Shown here: positions 1 through 8,372 of the stretch, in pieces
How positions within the stretch are numbered: the stretch's first letter is position 1
How the letters are laid out: every line of letters starts with the position of its first letter
Assembly: GCA_965363675.1 (NCBI GenBank)
Contig: CBDTTW010000001.1
Location: 1-64,000, forward strand
Direction: 5' to 3'
Source of the DNA: CBDTTW01 sp965363675
GTDB lineage: Bacteria > Bacteroidota > Rhodothermia > Rhodothermales > DASSAV01
DNA: 64,000 bases
Program-made: the position numbers and the translations under genes
The notes under the pieces: model-generated
The model's input: only the letters and a program-made list of their open reading frames with translations
Told to the model about the DNA's origin: nothing
Databases searched by the model: none

Positions 1-3
1 ACC

Positions 4-888
4 ATGAACCTATCGAGAGTACCCGCCACCCGTTTCGAACCTGTTTCGCTCTCGACGCTGCGCTACCCGCCGCTGCCGCGCACCGTTACGGAGGTGGCCG
101 CGCTGCTGAGCAAGCCCGGCACGCCGGACAACGCCGCGCTCTCCCGCATCGTCAACCGCGACCCGGTGATTGCGGCCAGCGTGCTGCGGCGCGTCAACTC
201 GGCTTATTTCGGCCTGCGCAGCCACGTCGATGACATCGGCGCAGCGGTGTTTATGCTGGGCTTCGTCGAGGTGTGCAACATCGTCATGACCGAGGGCATG
301 GTCAAGCTGCGCAGCATCGTCCGCTCGAAGGAGCAGGAAGAACTGTTCAACCAGATCATGCGCCTGAGCGTGGGCGCGGCCGCCTTCGCCGACGTGCTGG
401 CGCGGCATCTGCAACTGCGCCAGGCCGCGACGGCCTTTACGGCCGGGCTGCTGCACGCCTCCGGACGCCTCGTGCTGCTCTACAACCGCCCGGACGACTA
501 CGAAGCGCTGTGGGTGACCGGTATGCAACCCGGCGGCCCCGACGCCGAGGCCGAGCGCAGCATCTTCGGCGTCGATCACGAGACGCTGGGGCGCAAGGCG
601 GCCGAAAACTGGAACCTGCCGGAAGACCTGGTCTCGCTCATCGGCAACTATGCGCGCCCGCAGCGGCTGCAAGGCACGCGCCTGCACGCCCAGGCGCTCG
701 TGCTGGCGGCCTCGGTGACGGCGGCCGTCGGCGTGACGGTGGCCGAGGACGAGCCGGAGGCGCTTCGGCCGGCGCATGCGCTCTACGAGCTTGCCGAAGT
801 CGTAGGCCGCCCGCCCGATGACCTGCTGGCGGTGCTCGAAGCCAACAAGGAGGAAGTCCGGCGGCTGGGGAACGAGATCACCGGTTAG
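4..888 (+). CDS. HDOD domain protein
   Basis: 294 residues. The N-terminal two thirds reads as an HDOD domain: a helical region with PLPRTVTEVAALL, then the block NRDPVIAASVLRRVNSAYFG, then a central LHASGRLVLLYN segment where catalytic HD-GYP enzymes would carry metal ligands. HDOD proteins lack phosphodiesterase catalysis and usually act as signalling adaptors (chemotaxis, cyclic-di-GMP, stress). No receiver, GGDEF or kinase domain is attached. Only three bases precede the ATG, so the true start could lie upstream of the window. No neighbouring gene identifies a pathway. Confidence 0.85.
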   Translation: MNLSRVPATRFEPVSLSTLRYPPLPRTVTEVAALLSKPGTPDNAALSRIVNRDPVIAASVLRRVNSAYFGLRSHVDDIGAAVFMLGFVEVCNIVMTEGMVKLRSIVRSKEQEELFNQIMRLSVGAAAFADVLARHLQLRQAATAFTAGLLHASGRLVLLYNRPDDYEALWVTGMQPGGPDAEAERSIFGVDHETLGRKAAENWNLPEDLVSLIGNYARPQRLQGTRLHAQALVLAASVTAAVGVTVAEDEPEALRPAHALYELAEVVGRPPDDLLAVLEANKEEVRRLGNEITG

Positions 889-956
889 CCGAGGCGGCCC
901 CCGAAACCACGGCGCGCGACGGCCGGTAGAAGCATGCCCTTTCCTTTCGGCCCGGC

Positions 957-1163
957 ATGCACAAAAACGAACTCGTCAACGTCCTCTACGCCGCCCTTGC
1001 CGACGTGCAGCGGCACATCGAGCGCATAGAGCGCTTGCGGCAGCCCGCGCAGCTTGCGCGCCAGGGCCTCGACGCTGCCGACGCGCGCGAGGTCGAGCGC
1101 ACCCTGCGCAACATCGCCCGCGAGCTGGAGGAAGCCGTGCTTTCCAGAAGCCTCGGGCGCTGA
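957..1163 (+). CDS. small helical hypothetical protein
   Basis: 68 residues, rich in Glu, Arg, Ala and Leu, with heptad-like spacing over almost the whole length (for example IERIERLRQPAQLARQGLDA), so probably a short helical hairpin or coiled coil. There is no signal peptide, Cys motif or recognised domain. It starts 68 bp after the HDOD gene on the same strand and could be co-transcribed. The ATG at 957 has no strong ribosome binding site. Coding status is plausible but not certain. Confidence 0.45.
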   Translation: MHKNELVNVLYAALADVQRHIERIERLRQPAQLARQGLDAADAREVERTLRNIARELEEAVLSRSLGR

Positions 1164-1690
1164 AGCCGGAAAGTTTTCGGCATACGGTTCGCTAAGCGCA
1201 CGCGCCTCGCCCTCCGGCAGCCCGGACGCGCGCGCAGAAGCAGGGCGACGCGCCGCTGGAAGGGCTTTAGCAACTCTTATGCGGAATATATTATTCCCGG
1301 CCTCGGCTCAACGTGTGATAAGGAAGTAGAGCTTTCGATTTACACGCTTTACAGCGTATACGTCACGACTCCTTCGCGGCTGTAACGTTCGTTTAACGCT
1401 TCTTCTCCCTGCGCGTCGCCCCATGTTTTGCCCAGGGCGCTGTAGTATCATGTGCAGCGTTGGGAATGCGCCTTTCTGCCTCCGAAGTCTTAGGTTCGGC
1501 GCAGGGAGCCGCCGCCCGAGGCCGCTGCGGGGTTACGAAATGCAACGCATCGGCGTCCGGCGCTTGCCGACAGCTTCCCTTTTTATCCATTAGTGGAGGG
1601 CGGCCCCCAGACCCTTTCATCTCGCCTTCTGCGGTCGGCCCGGCCGGCGCGCATCCCCTGAATCTCCAAACCTTATCTCAAGAGGTATGT
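1164..1690. other. 527-bp non-coding region with long leader before the surface protein
   Basis: No convincing gene. Near 1283-1297 is a short perfect inverted repeat (GGAATA-TAT-TATTCC) without a U-run. A weak promoter-like pair is TTTCGA at 1333-1338 and TATACG at 1357-1362 with 18 bp between. The reading frame is open from 1460 into the surface protein, but residues before 1691 look like translated leader and lack a signal peptide. I recognise no known riboswitch consensus. Confidence 0.5.
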
Positions 1691-4600
1691 ATGCAGCAAA
1701 GATTACTACGTTGGTTAATCCTGGCGGCGGGCATGACGCTCGCAACGACCAGCGCCGCGCTGGCTCAGGTTCCGACCGAGTGGGTTAATTTCGGCAGCAC
1801 CCCGAACGTCGTGCTCCTCAGCGGCGCCCCGCAACTCACCGTCGGGGGGGCTCCGGTCGCCCTCACCACGGGCGATTACCTGGCGGTATACGACCCCTCC
1901 GACGGCCAGCTCGTCGGCGCAGGAGAGGTGGAGTTTGTCCAAGGGACCGGTTACGTCGTGCGGGACGTGTCCATCGCGTTCGACACCGATCCGAACGACG
2001 GCATCGACGAGGGGCTCAGCGCTCCGGGTCCGGTCACGCTGCGCTACTACAGCGCGACCAATAACCGGATCTACACGCTCTCGAACGACGGATCGACGGT
2101 GGTGACGTTCCAATCCGGAAATCCCAGCCTCGGTGTCTACAACTCCGTTTATAACGATCCGGGCGACCCGATTACGTTCGTGGCCCCGGCCAGCCCGTCC
2201 GTCAGCATCACGAGCGGGGCCGCCGCCTCGGGGGTCGCCGGCACGGCCGGTTCGTTCAACGTGACGACTACCGGCGGCGCAAGCACGACGTTTTCCCTGA
2301 ACGGGGCTCCGGCGGGCGTAACCGTCGTCAACAACGGCAACGGCAGCGCCGCGCTGAATTTCGACGGCACGCTGGTTCCGGGCACGTACAACTTTACGGT
2401 TTATGCGCAGGACGGCGGCGTCGGCTTTGATTCGCAGGCGTTCACGCTGACGGTCAGCGCGGCTCCGAACCAGGCGCCGACGGCGACCAACCTGACGCAG
2501 TCGCTGAACCTGAACGAGGACGCCGCCAACACGGCCATCGGCGACATCGTGGTGTCGGACGCCAACCCCGGCGACCAGATCACGGCCACCATCACGCTGA
2601 ACACCCCGGCGGCCGGCGCCTTCACGAACCTGGGCACGGGCGCATACAACGCCGCTACGGGCGCGTACACGGTCACCGGCACGACGGCGCAGGTCAACGC
2701 GGCCCTTGCGGGCCTCACGTTCAGCCCGGCGGCCAACTTCGAAGGCGTCGTCACGGCGAGCGCGCGGGTGCGGGACGCCGCCGGCACAGGCCCTGCGGAC
2801 GGCACGCTCACGTTTACGGTGGCGGGCATGCCCGACGCGCCGACGGCGACCAACCTGACGCAGACGATCAGCGCCACCGCCGGCTCGAACTCGGCCATCG
2901 GCGACATCGTCGTGACGGACCCGGATATGGGCGAGACCATCACGGCCACCGTCACCCTGAGCGACCCGGCGGCCGGCGCCTTCGCCAACCTGGGCACGGG
3001 CGCGTACAACGCCGGCACGGGCGCGTACACGGTCACCGGCACGGTGGCGCAGGTCAACGCGGCCCTCGCGGGCCTCACGTTTACGCCTGCGGCCAGCTTC
3101 CAGGGCCCGGTCACGGTCTCCACGGTGGTGCGGGACGCCGCCGGCGCCGGCCCCGCCGCCGGGACGATCACGTTCAACGTGACGCGCATCAACACCGCCC
3201 CGACCGACATCATGCTCTCGGCTAACACGGTTGCGGAGAACTCGGCCGTGGGCACGCTCATCGGCACGCTGACGGCGACCGACGCACAGGGCGGCGCCAT
3301 GACGTACACCATCGTCTCGGTAGACGGCGTCAGCGGCGCGGGTCCGTTCAGCATCGCAGGCGATCAGCTCCGCGTGAACGGCCCTCTCAACTTCGAAGCC
3401 AAGAACAGCTATACCGTGCGCGTCCGCGTGACCGACTCGGACGGCGCCGGCTTTACGAAGAACCTCACGGTGACGGTCACGAACGTGCCGGAAGCCCCGG
3501 TCGTGACGGCCATCCCGGCCGTGACGGCGCCGATCAGCGCGCCCTTCACGTTCAACGTGTCCGCCAGCGACCCCGAGGGCACGGCCCTCACGTACAGCGC
3601 GGTCGGTTTGCCGGCGGGCCTCTCGATCAACGCGGCGACGGGCGCCATTACGGGCACGCCGACGACGCTTCAGGGCGCTACGCCGGTCACGGTGACCGTG
3701 ACGGACGCTTCGGGCGCTTCGACGACCGTGACGTTCAACTTCACGGTGGCGGCGTTCGTCAACCAGGCGCCGGTCATTACGAGCGCGCCGAGCTTCAACG
3801 CCTTCGTGGGCATGGCCGCTGCCTTTACGGTCACGGCCACGGATGCCAACGGCTTCCAGGACGTATCGTTTAGCCTCACGGGCGCGGTCCCGACGGGCGT
3901 AACGCTCGCCGACGGCGGCGGCTCCAGCAACCAGGCTACGCTCAACGTCGGCGCGAACGTGGCGCCGGGCGTCTACACGTTCACGATCAACGCGACCGAC
4001 GGCGTGGATACGACGACGCAGACGTTTACGCTTACCGTGAGCGAGATCCTGCCGATCACGATCAACGGGCAGGAGGACGAAGGGCCGCGCACGATCCAGT
4101 TGAATCTGGCGGCGGGGCAGTCCGTGAGCAGCTTTACCCAGCCGACGGGCAACGCGGGCACGGTGACGCTTGCGGGCAACGTGTTCACGTTCACCCCGAC
4201 GGCCAACTTCAACGGTTCGACGAGCTTCACGTACAACGTCGTCAACGGCCAGGGCGCTACGGTGGGCACGGGCACGGTGACGCTGAACGTGGCGGGCGTG
4301 CCGGATGCGCCGATCTTCGTGCAGCCGCCGGCGCTCAACGCCTTCGTCGGCGAAAACTTCAGCTTCCCCGTCCAGGTCTCCGACGCCGACGGCGACCCGA
4401 TCATGATCACGGCCTCGGGGCTGCCGTCCTTCCTGACTTACAACGCGGCTACGCGCACCCTCTCCGGGCGCGCCACGGCCGCCGACGTAGGCGAGTATGA
4501 AGTGCTGCTTTCGGCCAACAACGGCGAGGCGACGCTCCGCATTCCGCTGCGCGTATGGGCGGTGCGGGCGCTGACGGCCGTCGCGGACACGGCCACGACG

Positions 4601-5515
4601 ATGGAGGATATGCCGGTGGCGGTCCGGGTGACGGCCAACGACTTCGGCAGCCTTGAAGGCGGCCTGGAGTTGGTCTCGGTCACGCAGCCGGCCAACGGCA
4701 CGGCCGTCGTGTCGAACCAGGCTGAGGTGACGTACACCCCGCGCGCCAACTTCAGCGGTACGGACACGTTCACGTATACCGTCCGCGAAAGCCAGGGCGG
4801 CACGGTCACGGGCACGGTGACGGTGCGCGTCATGCCGGTCAACGACGCCCCGCCGGCGGTCATGATCACGAGCCCGGCCAACGGCAGCAACATCGTGCTG
4901 GCGGGCGATTCGCAGCAGCGGCTCAACGTGACGCTGGCCGTAGACGGCATGAACGTAGACGCCGACACGCTCGACTACGTCTTGCAGCTCTCGACGAGCC
5001 AGGACTTTGCGAGCGTGCTTTTCGAGCAGTCGGTAGGCATGAACACGGGCTTCTACGTCACGTACGGCGATCTGGCGCAGCTTCTGCGCGCGAACGGCGT
5101 GCAGACGGGGCGGCCGGTGGAGCTGTGGGCGCGCGTCGTCACGCGGGACCGCGGCGGCCTGGAGACCGTCGGCGAGCGGCGCTTCATCACGGTGGAGCTG
5201 GGCACGCTCACGGCCAACGAAGCGGCCGAACTGCCGCAGGCGTTCGCGCTCAAGGGCAACTACCCGAACCCGTTCAACCCGTCCACGACGATCAGCTTGG
5301 ACCTTCCGGCTTCGGCTGAGGTCAGCATCGAGGTGGTGGACCTGCTGGGCCGTCGGGTGATGCTGCTGCCCGCGCAGGCGATCAGCGCCGGGGCGAACCG
5401 CTCGGTGCAGGTCGATGCGGCGGCGCTGGCCTCGGGCACGTACCTGTACCGGGTGACGGCCAAGATGGCGAACGCAACGAAGGTCGCTACGGGCCGTATG
5501 ACCCTCGTGAAGTAA
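1691..5515 (+). CDS. exported multi-domain cadherin/Ig-like surface protein with type IX-style C-terminal domain
   Basis: 1,274 residues from ATG 1691, chosen because a clear signal peptide begins there (MQQRLLRWLILAAG, cleavage near ALA-Q at 25/26); the frame is open further upstream but codes nothing signal-like. After a unique N-terminal domain come two near-identical 121-residue repeats (about 262-503), then a cadherin-like repeat with TDIMLSANTVAENSAVGTL, putative-Ig (He_PIG-like) domains with GLPAGLSINAATGAITG, and two tandem-type domains with FTPTANFNGSTSFTYNV and YTPRANFSGTDTFTYTV. The last ~94 residues carry YPNPFNPSTTI and end SGTYLYRVTA...GRMTLVK, the pattern of type IX secretion/sorting domains. 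Role inferred: secreted or cell-surface adhesin or matrix protein; the ligand is unknown. Confidence 0.85.
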   Translation: MQQRLLRWLILAAGMTLATTSAALAQVPTEWVNFGSTPNVVLLSGAPQLTVGGAPVALTTGDYLAVYDPSDGQLVGAGEVEFVQGTGYVVRDVSIAFDTDPNDGIDEGLSAPGPVTLRYYSATNNRIYTLSNDGSTVVTFQSGNPSLGVYNSVYNDPGDPITFVAPASPSVSITSGAAASGVAGTAGSFNVTTTGGASTTFSLNGAPAGVTVVNNGNGSAALNFDGTLVPGTYNFTVYAQDGGVGFDSQAFTLTVSAAPNQAPTATNLTQSLNLNEDAANTAIGDIVVSDANPGDQITATITLNTPAAGAFTNLGTGAYNAATGAYTVTGTTAQVNAALAGLTFSPAANFEGVVTASARVRDAAGTGPADGTLTFTVAGMPDAPTATNLTQTISATAGSNSAIGDIVVTDPDMGETITATVTLSDPAAGAFANLGTGAYNAGTGAYTVTGTVAQVNAALAGLTFTPAASFQGPVTVSTVVRDAAGAGPAAGTITFNVTRINTAPTDIMLSANTVAENSAVGTLIGTLTATDAQGGAMTYTIVSVDGVSGAGPFSIAGDQLRVNGPLNFEAKNSYTVRVRVTDSDGAGFTKNLTVTVTNVPEAPVVTAIPAVTAPISAPFTFNVSASDPEGTALTYSAVGLPAGLSINAATGAITGTPTTLQGATPVTVTVTDASGASTTVTFNFTVAAFVNQAPVITSAPSFNAFVGMAAAFTVTATDANGFQDVSFSLTGAVPTGVTLADGGGSSNQATLNVGANVAPGVYTFTINATDGVDTTTQTFTLTVSEILPITINGQEDEGPRTIQLNLAAGQSVSSFTQPTGNAGTVTLAGNVFTFTPTANFNGSTSFTYNVVNGQGATVGTGTVTLNVAGVPDAPIFVQPPALNAFVGENFSFPVQVSDADGDPIMITASGLPSFLTYNAATRTLSGRATAADVGEYEVLLSANNGEATLRIPLRVWAVRALTAVADTATTMEDMPVAVRVTANDFGSLEGGLELVSVTQPANGTAVVSNQAEVTYTPRANFSGTDTFTYTVRESQGGTVTGTVTVRVMPVNDAPPAVMITSPANGSNIVLAGDSQQRLNVTLAVDGMNVDADTLDYVLQLSTSQDFASVLFEQSVGMNTGFYVTYGDLAQLLRANGVQTGRPVELWARVVTRDRGGLETVGERRFITVELGTLTANEAAELPQAFALKGNYPNPFNPSTTISLDLPASAEVSIEVVDLLGRRVMLLPAQAISAGANRSVQVDAAALASGTYLYRVTAKMANATKVATGRMTLVK
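2474..3199 (+). repeat. tandem 363-bp repeat inside the surface protein
   Basis: Two direct copies start at 2474 and 2837, each opening with GCGCCGACGGCGACCAAC, a period of 363 bp (121 codons). DNA identity is very high across the segment coding GTGAYNA.TGAYTVTGT.AQVN and lower elsewhere, which fits a fairly recent duplication or ongoing gene conversion. Confidence 0.85.
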
Positions 5516-5563
5516 CCCGCCGAAGGGGGCGGCCCCGTAAGGCGGCCTCCGTAAGGACGCAGT

Positions 5564-5613
5564 AAAAGCAGCAAGCCCCGGGCGCCGTAACGTCCGGGGC
5601 TTGCTGCTTTTTT
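5564..5613 (+). terminator. rho-independent terminator of the surface protein gene
   Basis: Long GC-rich stem with arms AGCAGCAAGCCCCGG and CCGGGGCTTGCTGCT around a ~11-nt loop, followed by a run of T. It lies 50 bp after the stop codon and also faces the convergent gene ending at 5657. Confidence 0.9.
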
Positions 5614-5656
5614 AGAGCGGGGTAAGGGGGGGTTAGGGCAGGGTGGGGGCCGCCGG

Positions 5657-6346
5657 TTAGTTGCGCATCCGGCCGCCGCGCCCGCCGCCGCCCATGCGCG
5701 CGCCCGGCATGCGCTGCCGGCCGGCGTTCCGGCGCATCTGCTCGAACTGTTTGGCGACATCCTCGCCGAGTTCTCGGCGGATGCGCTCCTGGGCCTGCTG
5801 CGCGTGCTGCGTCCCGAAGGCTTGCCGCTCGGCCGCCGTCGCGTTGGGATGGTCGGCGAGCCAGCGGTCGCGCTCGGCGTGCTGCTCCGAGACGATGGCC
5901 TGGAGGCGGGCGCGCTGCTCGGGCGTGAGGTTCATGAGGGCGCCGCCCATCTGCCCGCGGCCCGCGCCCATTTGCCCGCGCCGCGCGTCCATGCGTCCAC
6001 GCGCGGCCTTCATGCGGCCCCGGCCGTTGGCCTGCATCTGCTGGTACGTCCGGCGCTGCTCCGGCGTCAGCACGCTCTCGACGCGGCCCGTCATTTTGGT
6101 GCGGCGCGCCTGCATCTCGGCCTTGCGCTGCGCCTGGTCGTTTAGCTGCTCGCGGTAGACCTCACGCAGGCGCGTCTTCTGCTCGTCGGTGAGCTTGAGG
6201 CGGCCGTCGAGGGCCGTGATGCGGCGCTCGATGCGCTGCTCGTCGGTGAGAGGGGCGCCGGCGGTGCGGCCTTGCGCCTGCGCCAAAGGCGCGCCGGCGA
6301 TTAGGGCCGCCGTCGCCAGGGCCAGGGTAAAACGGTAAATGCTCAT
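5657..6346 (-). CDS. exported Spy/CpxP-like LTXXQ-motif protein
   Basis: 229 residues with a signal peptide (MSIYRFTLALATAALIAG, cleavage near AQA-Q). Several L-T-x-E-Q motifs are visible (LTDEQ twice, LTDEQK, LTPEQRR, LTPEQRA), the hallmark of Spy/CpxP-type periplasmic proteins, which are ATP-independent chaperones or envelope-stress sensors. The middle is a Met/Arg/Gly-rich low-complexity stretch with repeated RGQMG, and the C-terminus is Gly/Arg-rich (GGGGRGGRMRN). A TAnnTTTG promoter element lies about 100 bp upstream. The basic tail is unusual for the family and could bind nucleic acid, metal or anionic polymer; that is conjecture. Confidence 0.75.
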   Translation of the reverse strand: MSIYRFTLALATAALIAGAPLAQAQGRTAGAPLTDEQRIERRITALDGRLKLTDEQKTRLREVYREQLNDQAQRKAEMQARRTKMTGRVESVLTPEQRRTYQQMQANGRGRMKAARGRMDARRGQMGAGRGQMGGALMNLTPEQRARLQAIVSEQHAERDRWLADHPNATAAERQAFGTQHAQQAQERIRRELGEDVAKQFEQMRRNAGRQRMPGARMGGGGRGGRMRN

Positions 6347-6448
6347 GGCAAGTCTCGTTTGGAGGATGGATGAACCGTCTGTCGGCTACACCCATACAAC
6401 GGACCCTGCCCGGCCGAGTTGTCACGCAAGTATGGAGATACTACGGCG

Positions 6449-6456
6449 CAAACGTA
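6449..6456 (-). promoter_or_regulatory. Bacteroidota-type -7 element (TACGTTTG)
   Basis: Read on the minus strand this is TACGTTTG, an exact TAnnTTTG match, followed by CGCC. It sits in the 122-bp gap between apt and the LTXXQ gene and points to the latter. No clear -33 TTTG is seen at the expected spacing, so strength is uncertain. Confidence 0.45.
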
Positions 6457-6468
6457 AGCGCGCCGCCG

Positions 6469-6996
6469 CTAGTAGCGCAGGAGCGCGTGCACCGGAAGCG
6501 CCGAGTTGAGCGCCTGCCGGCCCTGGAGGAAGCCCAGCTCGATGAGAAATGCAAACCCTACGGGCGTCGCGCCGGCCTGCCGGATGAGGCGGTAGGCCGC
6601 CAGCGAGGTGCCTCCAGTGGCGATCACGTCGTCGTGGATGAGCACCCGGTCGTCCGGCGCGAGGGCATCGACGTGCATCTCGACGCTGTCGGAGCCGTAT
6701 TCGAGCGCGTATTCCTCCACGAGCGTTCGGTGCGGGAGCTTGCCGCGCTTGCGCACCGGCACGAAGCCTGCGCCCAGCTCCCGAGCCAGCAAGCCGCCGA
6801 GGATGAACCCCCGCGCCTCGACGCCGACGACCTTCGTCACGCCGGCTTCGCGGTAGGGGGCCGCCAAATGCTCGACGGCGGCGACGAGCAAATCGGCCCG
6901 CCCCAGCAGCGGCGTGATATCCTTGAACTGGATGCCGGGTTTGGGATAGTCGGCGATGTTGCGGACGGCGCGGCCGAGGTCGTCGAGGCTGATCAT
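6469..6996 (-). CDS. apt: adenine phosphoribosyltransferase
   Basis: 175 residues, the usual Apt length. It converts adenine and PRPP to AMP and PPi in purine salvage in the cytoplasm. Diagnostic features are the N-terminal DYPKPGIQFKDITPLL, the flexible-loop region VPVRKRGKLPHRT (about 80-91), and the PRPP-binding motif VLIHDDVIATGGTS at 118-131. The gene follows the amidase gene by 22 bp on the same strand, so the two are probably co-transcribed, although there is no functional link. Confidence 0.96.
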   Translation of the reverse strand: MISLDDLGRAVRNIADYPKPGIQFKDITPLLGRADLLVAAVEHLAAPYREAGVTKVVGVEARGFILGGLLARELGAGFVPVRKRGKLPHRTLVEEYALEYGSDSVEMHVDALAPDDRVLIHDDVIATGGTSLAAYRLIRQAGATPVGFAFLIELGFLQGRQALNSALPVHALLRY

Positions 6997-7018
6997 ACGG
7001 AGGAAGGCAGGAACGGCG

Positions 7019-8137
7019 TTAGGGCAGCCCGGCTTGCAAATCGCTCTGGTACTGCTGCTGGAAAAGCGCTACGGAGCGAAAGATAGCGTCTGCCACGCGC
7101 TCCTGCCCACCGGCGCTCGAAAGAAATGCCGCCTCGCGCGGGTTGGTGACGAAGCCTACCTCGACGAGCACGGCGGGCATGCTGGCGTTCCAGAGCACGT
7201 AGAACCCGGCCTGCTTGACGCCCCGACTGTGGCGGTCGGCGCCGAAGGCCGCCTCGACGGCTCCGGCAAGGGCTTCGCTTTTCTTGAGGTAGGCGCTGCC
7301 CGCGAGGGTCCGGCGGATGAGCGCCGCCTCGTCCATGTCGGCGTACGTCTCGGCTTCGTAGGCCACCACGCTGTTCTCGCGCTCCATGACCTCGCGCGCG
7401 GCGTCGGTTTTGTGCAGCCCCAGGAAGAACGTCTCGGTGCCGGCGGCGGCGGGGGCGGCGGCGGCGTTGGCGTGTATGGAGATGAACAGCTTGCCGCCGG
7501 CGGCGTTGGCCCGGCGCCCGCGCTCGCGCAGGCTCACGAACGTATCCGTATCGCGGGTGTAGACGACGGCCAGGCCCAGCTCGCGGCGGATGCGCGCGCC
7601 GAGGCGCTGCGCCAGGGCAAGCGTGACGTCCTTCTCGCGCACGCCGTTGGCCGTGGCGCCCGTGTCGTGGCCGCCGTGCCCGGCGTCGATGATGACGGTG
7701 TCGAGGTTCCAGCGCGCTTCGAGCGCGGGGGCCTCGGGCGCCGGCGCGGCAGGCGGGCGGGCGGCGATGTGCAGCAGAACCTCGCTGCCCCCGGCGTCGC
7801 GGTAGGCGGCGGCCTCGACCGGCGCGCCCGGGGCCAGGCGCACCCACAGCGTCGCATAGCGCGGCCCGGCCTCGACGGCGTAGCCCTGCACCGGAAACAG
7901 CGCCGCGGCCTGCTCGGCGATGCGCTCGGTATGCACGCCGTAGAGCTTGAGCGCCACGACGCCCTCGCGCACGACGGGCTGCCCGAAGCCTTGCACCGGC
8001 TCGGTCAGGCGCAGCCGGAGGACGACGCCCTCGCCGGCGGGGTGGGCGCCGATCTGCACCTCGGCGATGCGCCCTGCGCCGGACGCTGCGAACGGCGCCG
8101 CGCCGCAAAGCAGCAGCAGGAAAATCAGGGACTTCAT
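7019..8137 (-). CDS. N-acetylmuramoyl-L-alanine amidase (Amidase_3)
   Basis: 372 residues with a signal peptide (MKSLIFLLLLCGAAPFAAS). Residues ~25-125 form a beta-rich AMIN-like targeting domain, and residues ~145-360 are the zinc amidase. VIIDAGHGGHD gives Zn ligand His154, VREKDV gives the Glu ligand, SIHAN gives His222, and LVEVGFVTNP gives catalytic Glu326. The enzyme cleaves the lactyl-amide bond between MurNAc and the stem peptide in the periplasm during cell separation or recycling. It is the first gene of a probable two-gene unit with apt. Confidence 0.93.
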   Translation of the reverse strand: MKSLIFLLLLCGAAPFAASGAGRIAEVQIGAHPAGEGVVLRLRLTEPVQGFGQPVVREGVVALKLYGVHTERIAEQAAALFPVQGYAVEAGPRYATLWVRLAPGAPVEAAAYRDAGGSEVLLHIAARPPAAPAPEAPALEARWNLDTVIIDAGHGGHDTGATANGVREKDVTLALAQRLGARIRRELGLAVVYTRDTDTFVSLRERGRRANAAGGKLFISIHANAAAAPAAAGTETFFLGLHKTDAAREVMERENSVVAYEAETYADMDEAALIRRTLAGSAYLKKSEALAGAVEAAFGADRHSRGVKQAGFYVLWNASMPAVLVEVGFVTNPREAAFLSSAGGQERVADAIFRSVALFQQQYQSDLQAGLP

Positions 8138-8310
8138 AGGCGCAAGGCGGCAACGAATGTACGCCTATGCGCCCGGCAACATTCACGCCGATTGTCCAGA
8201 GGGCCGCCTTTGCCGCCGGCAGGCGCCCGGATGCCCCGATGCGCGCGAAAGGCGGCGTTCGGGGGAGCGAAGGAGGCGCAGATTCTAAACGGCGCAGCTA
8301 CAATATGTAA

Positions 8311-8339
8311 GCCGCCCCGAAGCAAGGCTCCGGGGCGGC
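8311..8339 (-). terminator. probable terminator of the ECF sigma operon
   Basis: Hairpin GCCGCCCCG...CGGGGCGGC with an 11-nt loop, 34 bp beyond the last gene on the minus strand, followed in that direction by TTACATATTG. The stem is strong but the U-run is poor. Confidence 0.55.
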
Positions 8340-8372
8340 CGTCGTTGCGCCAAGACGTGCCTCAAGAAGAGA

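Noticed and set aside
1460..1690. N-terminal extension of the surface protein from ATG 1460
   Set aside because: A clear signal peptide starts at 1691; the upstream residues are not signal-like, and an export signal would not be internal.
8311..8339. Bidirectional terminator also serving a plus-strand gene
   Set aside because: No plus-strand gene ends here and there is no T-run on the plus strand.
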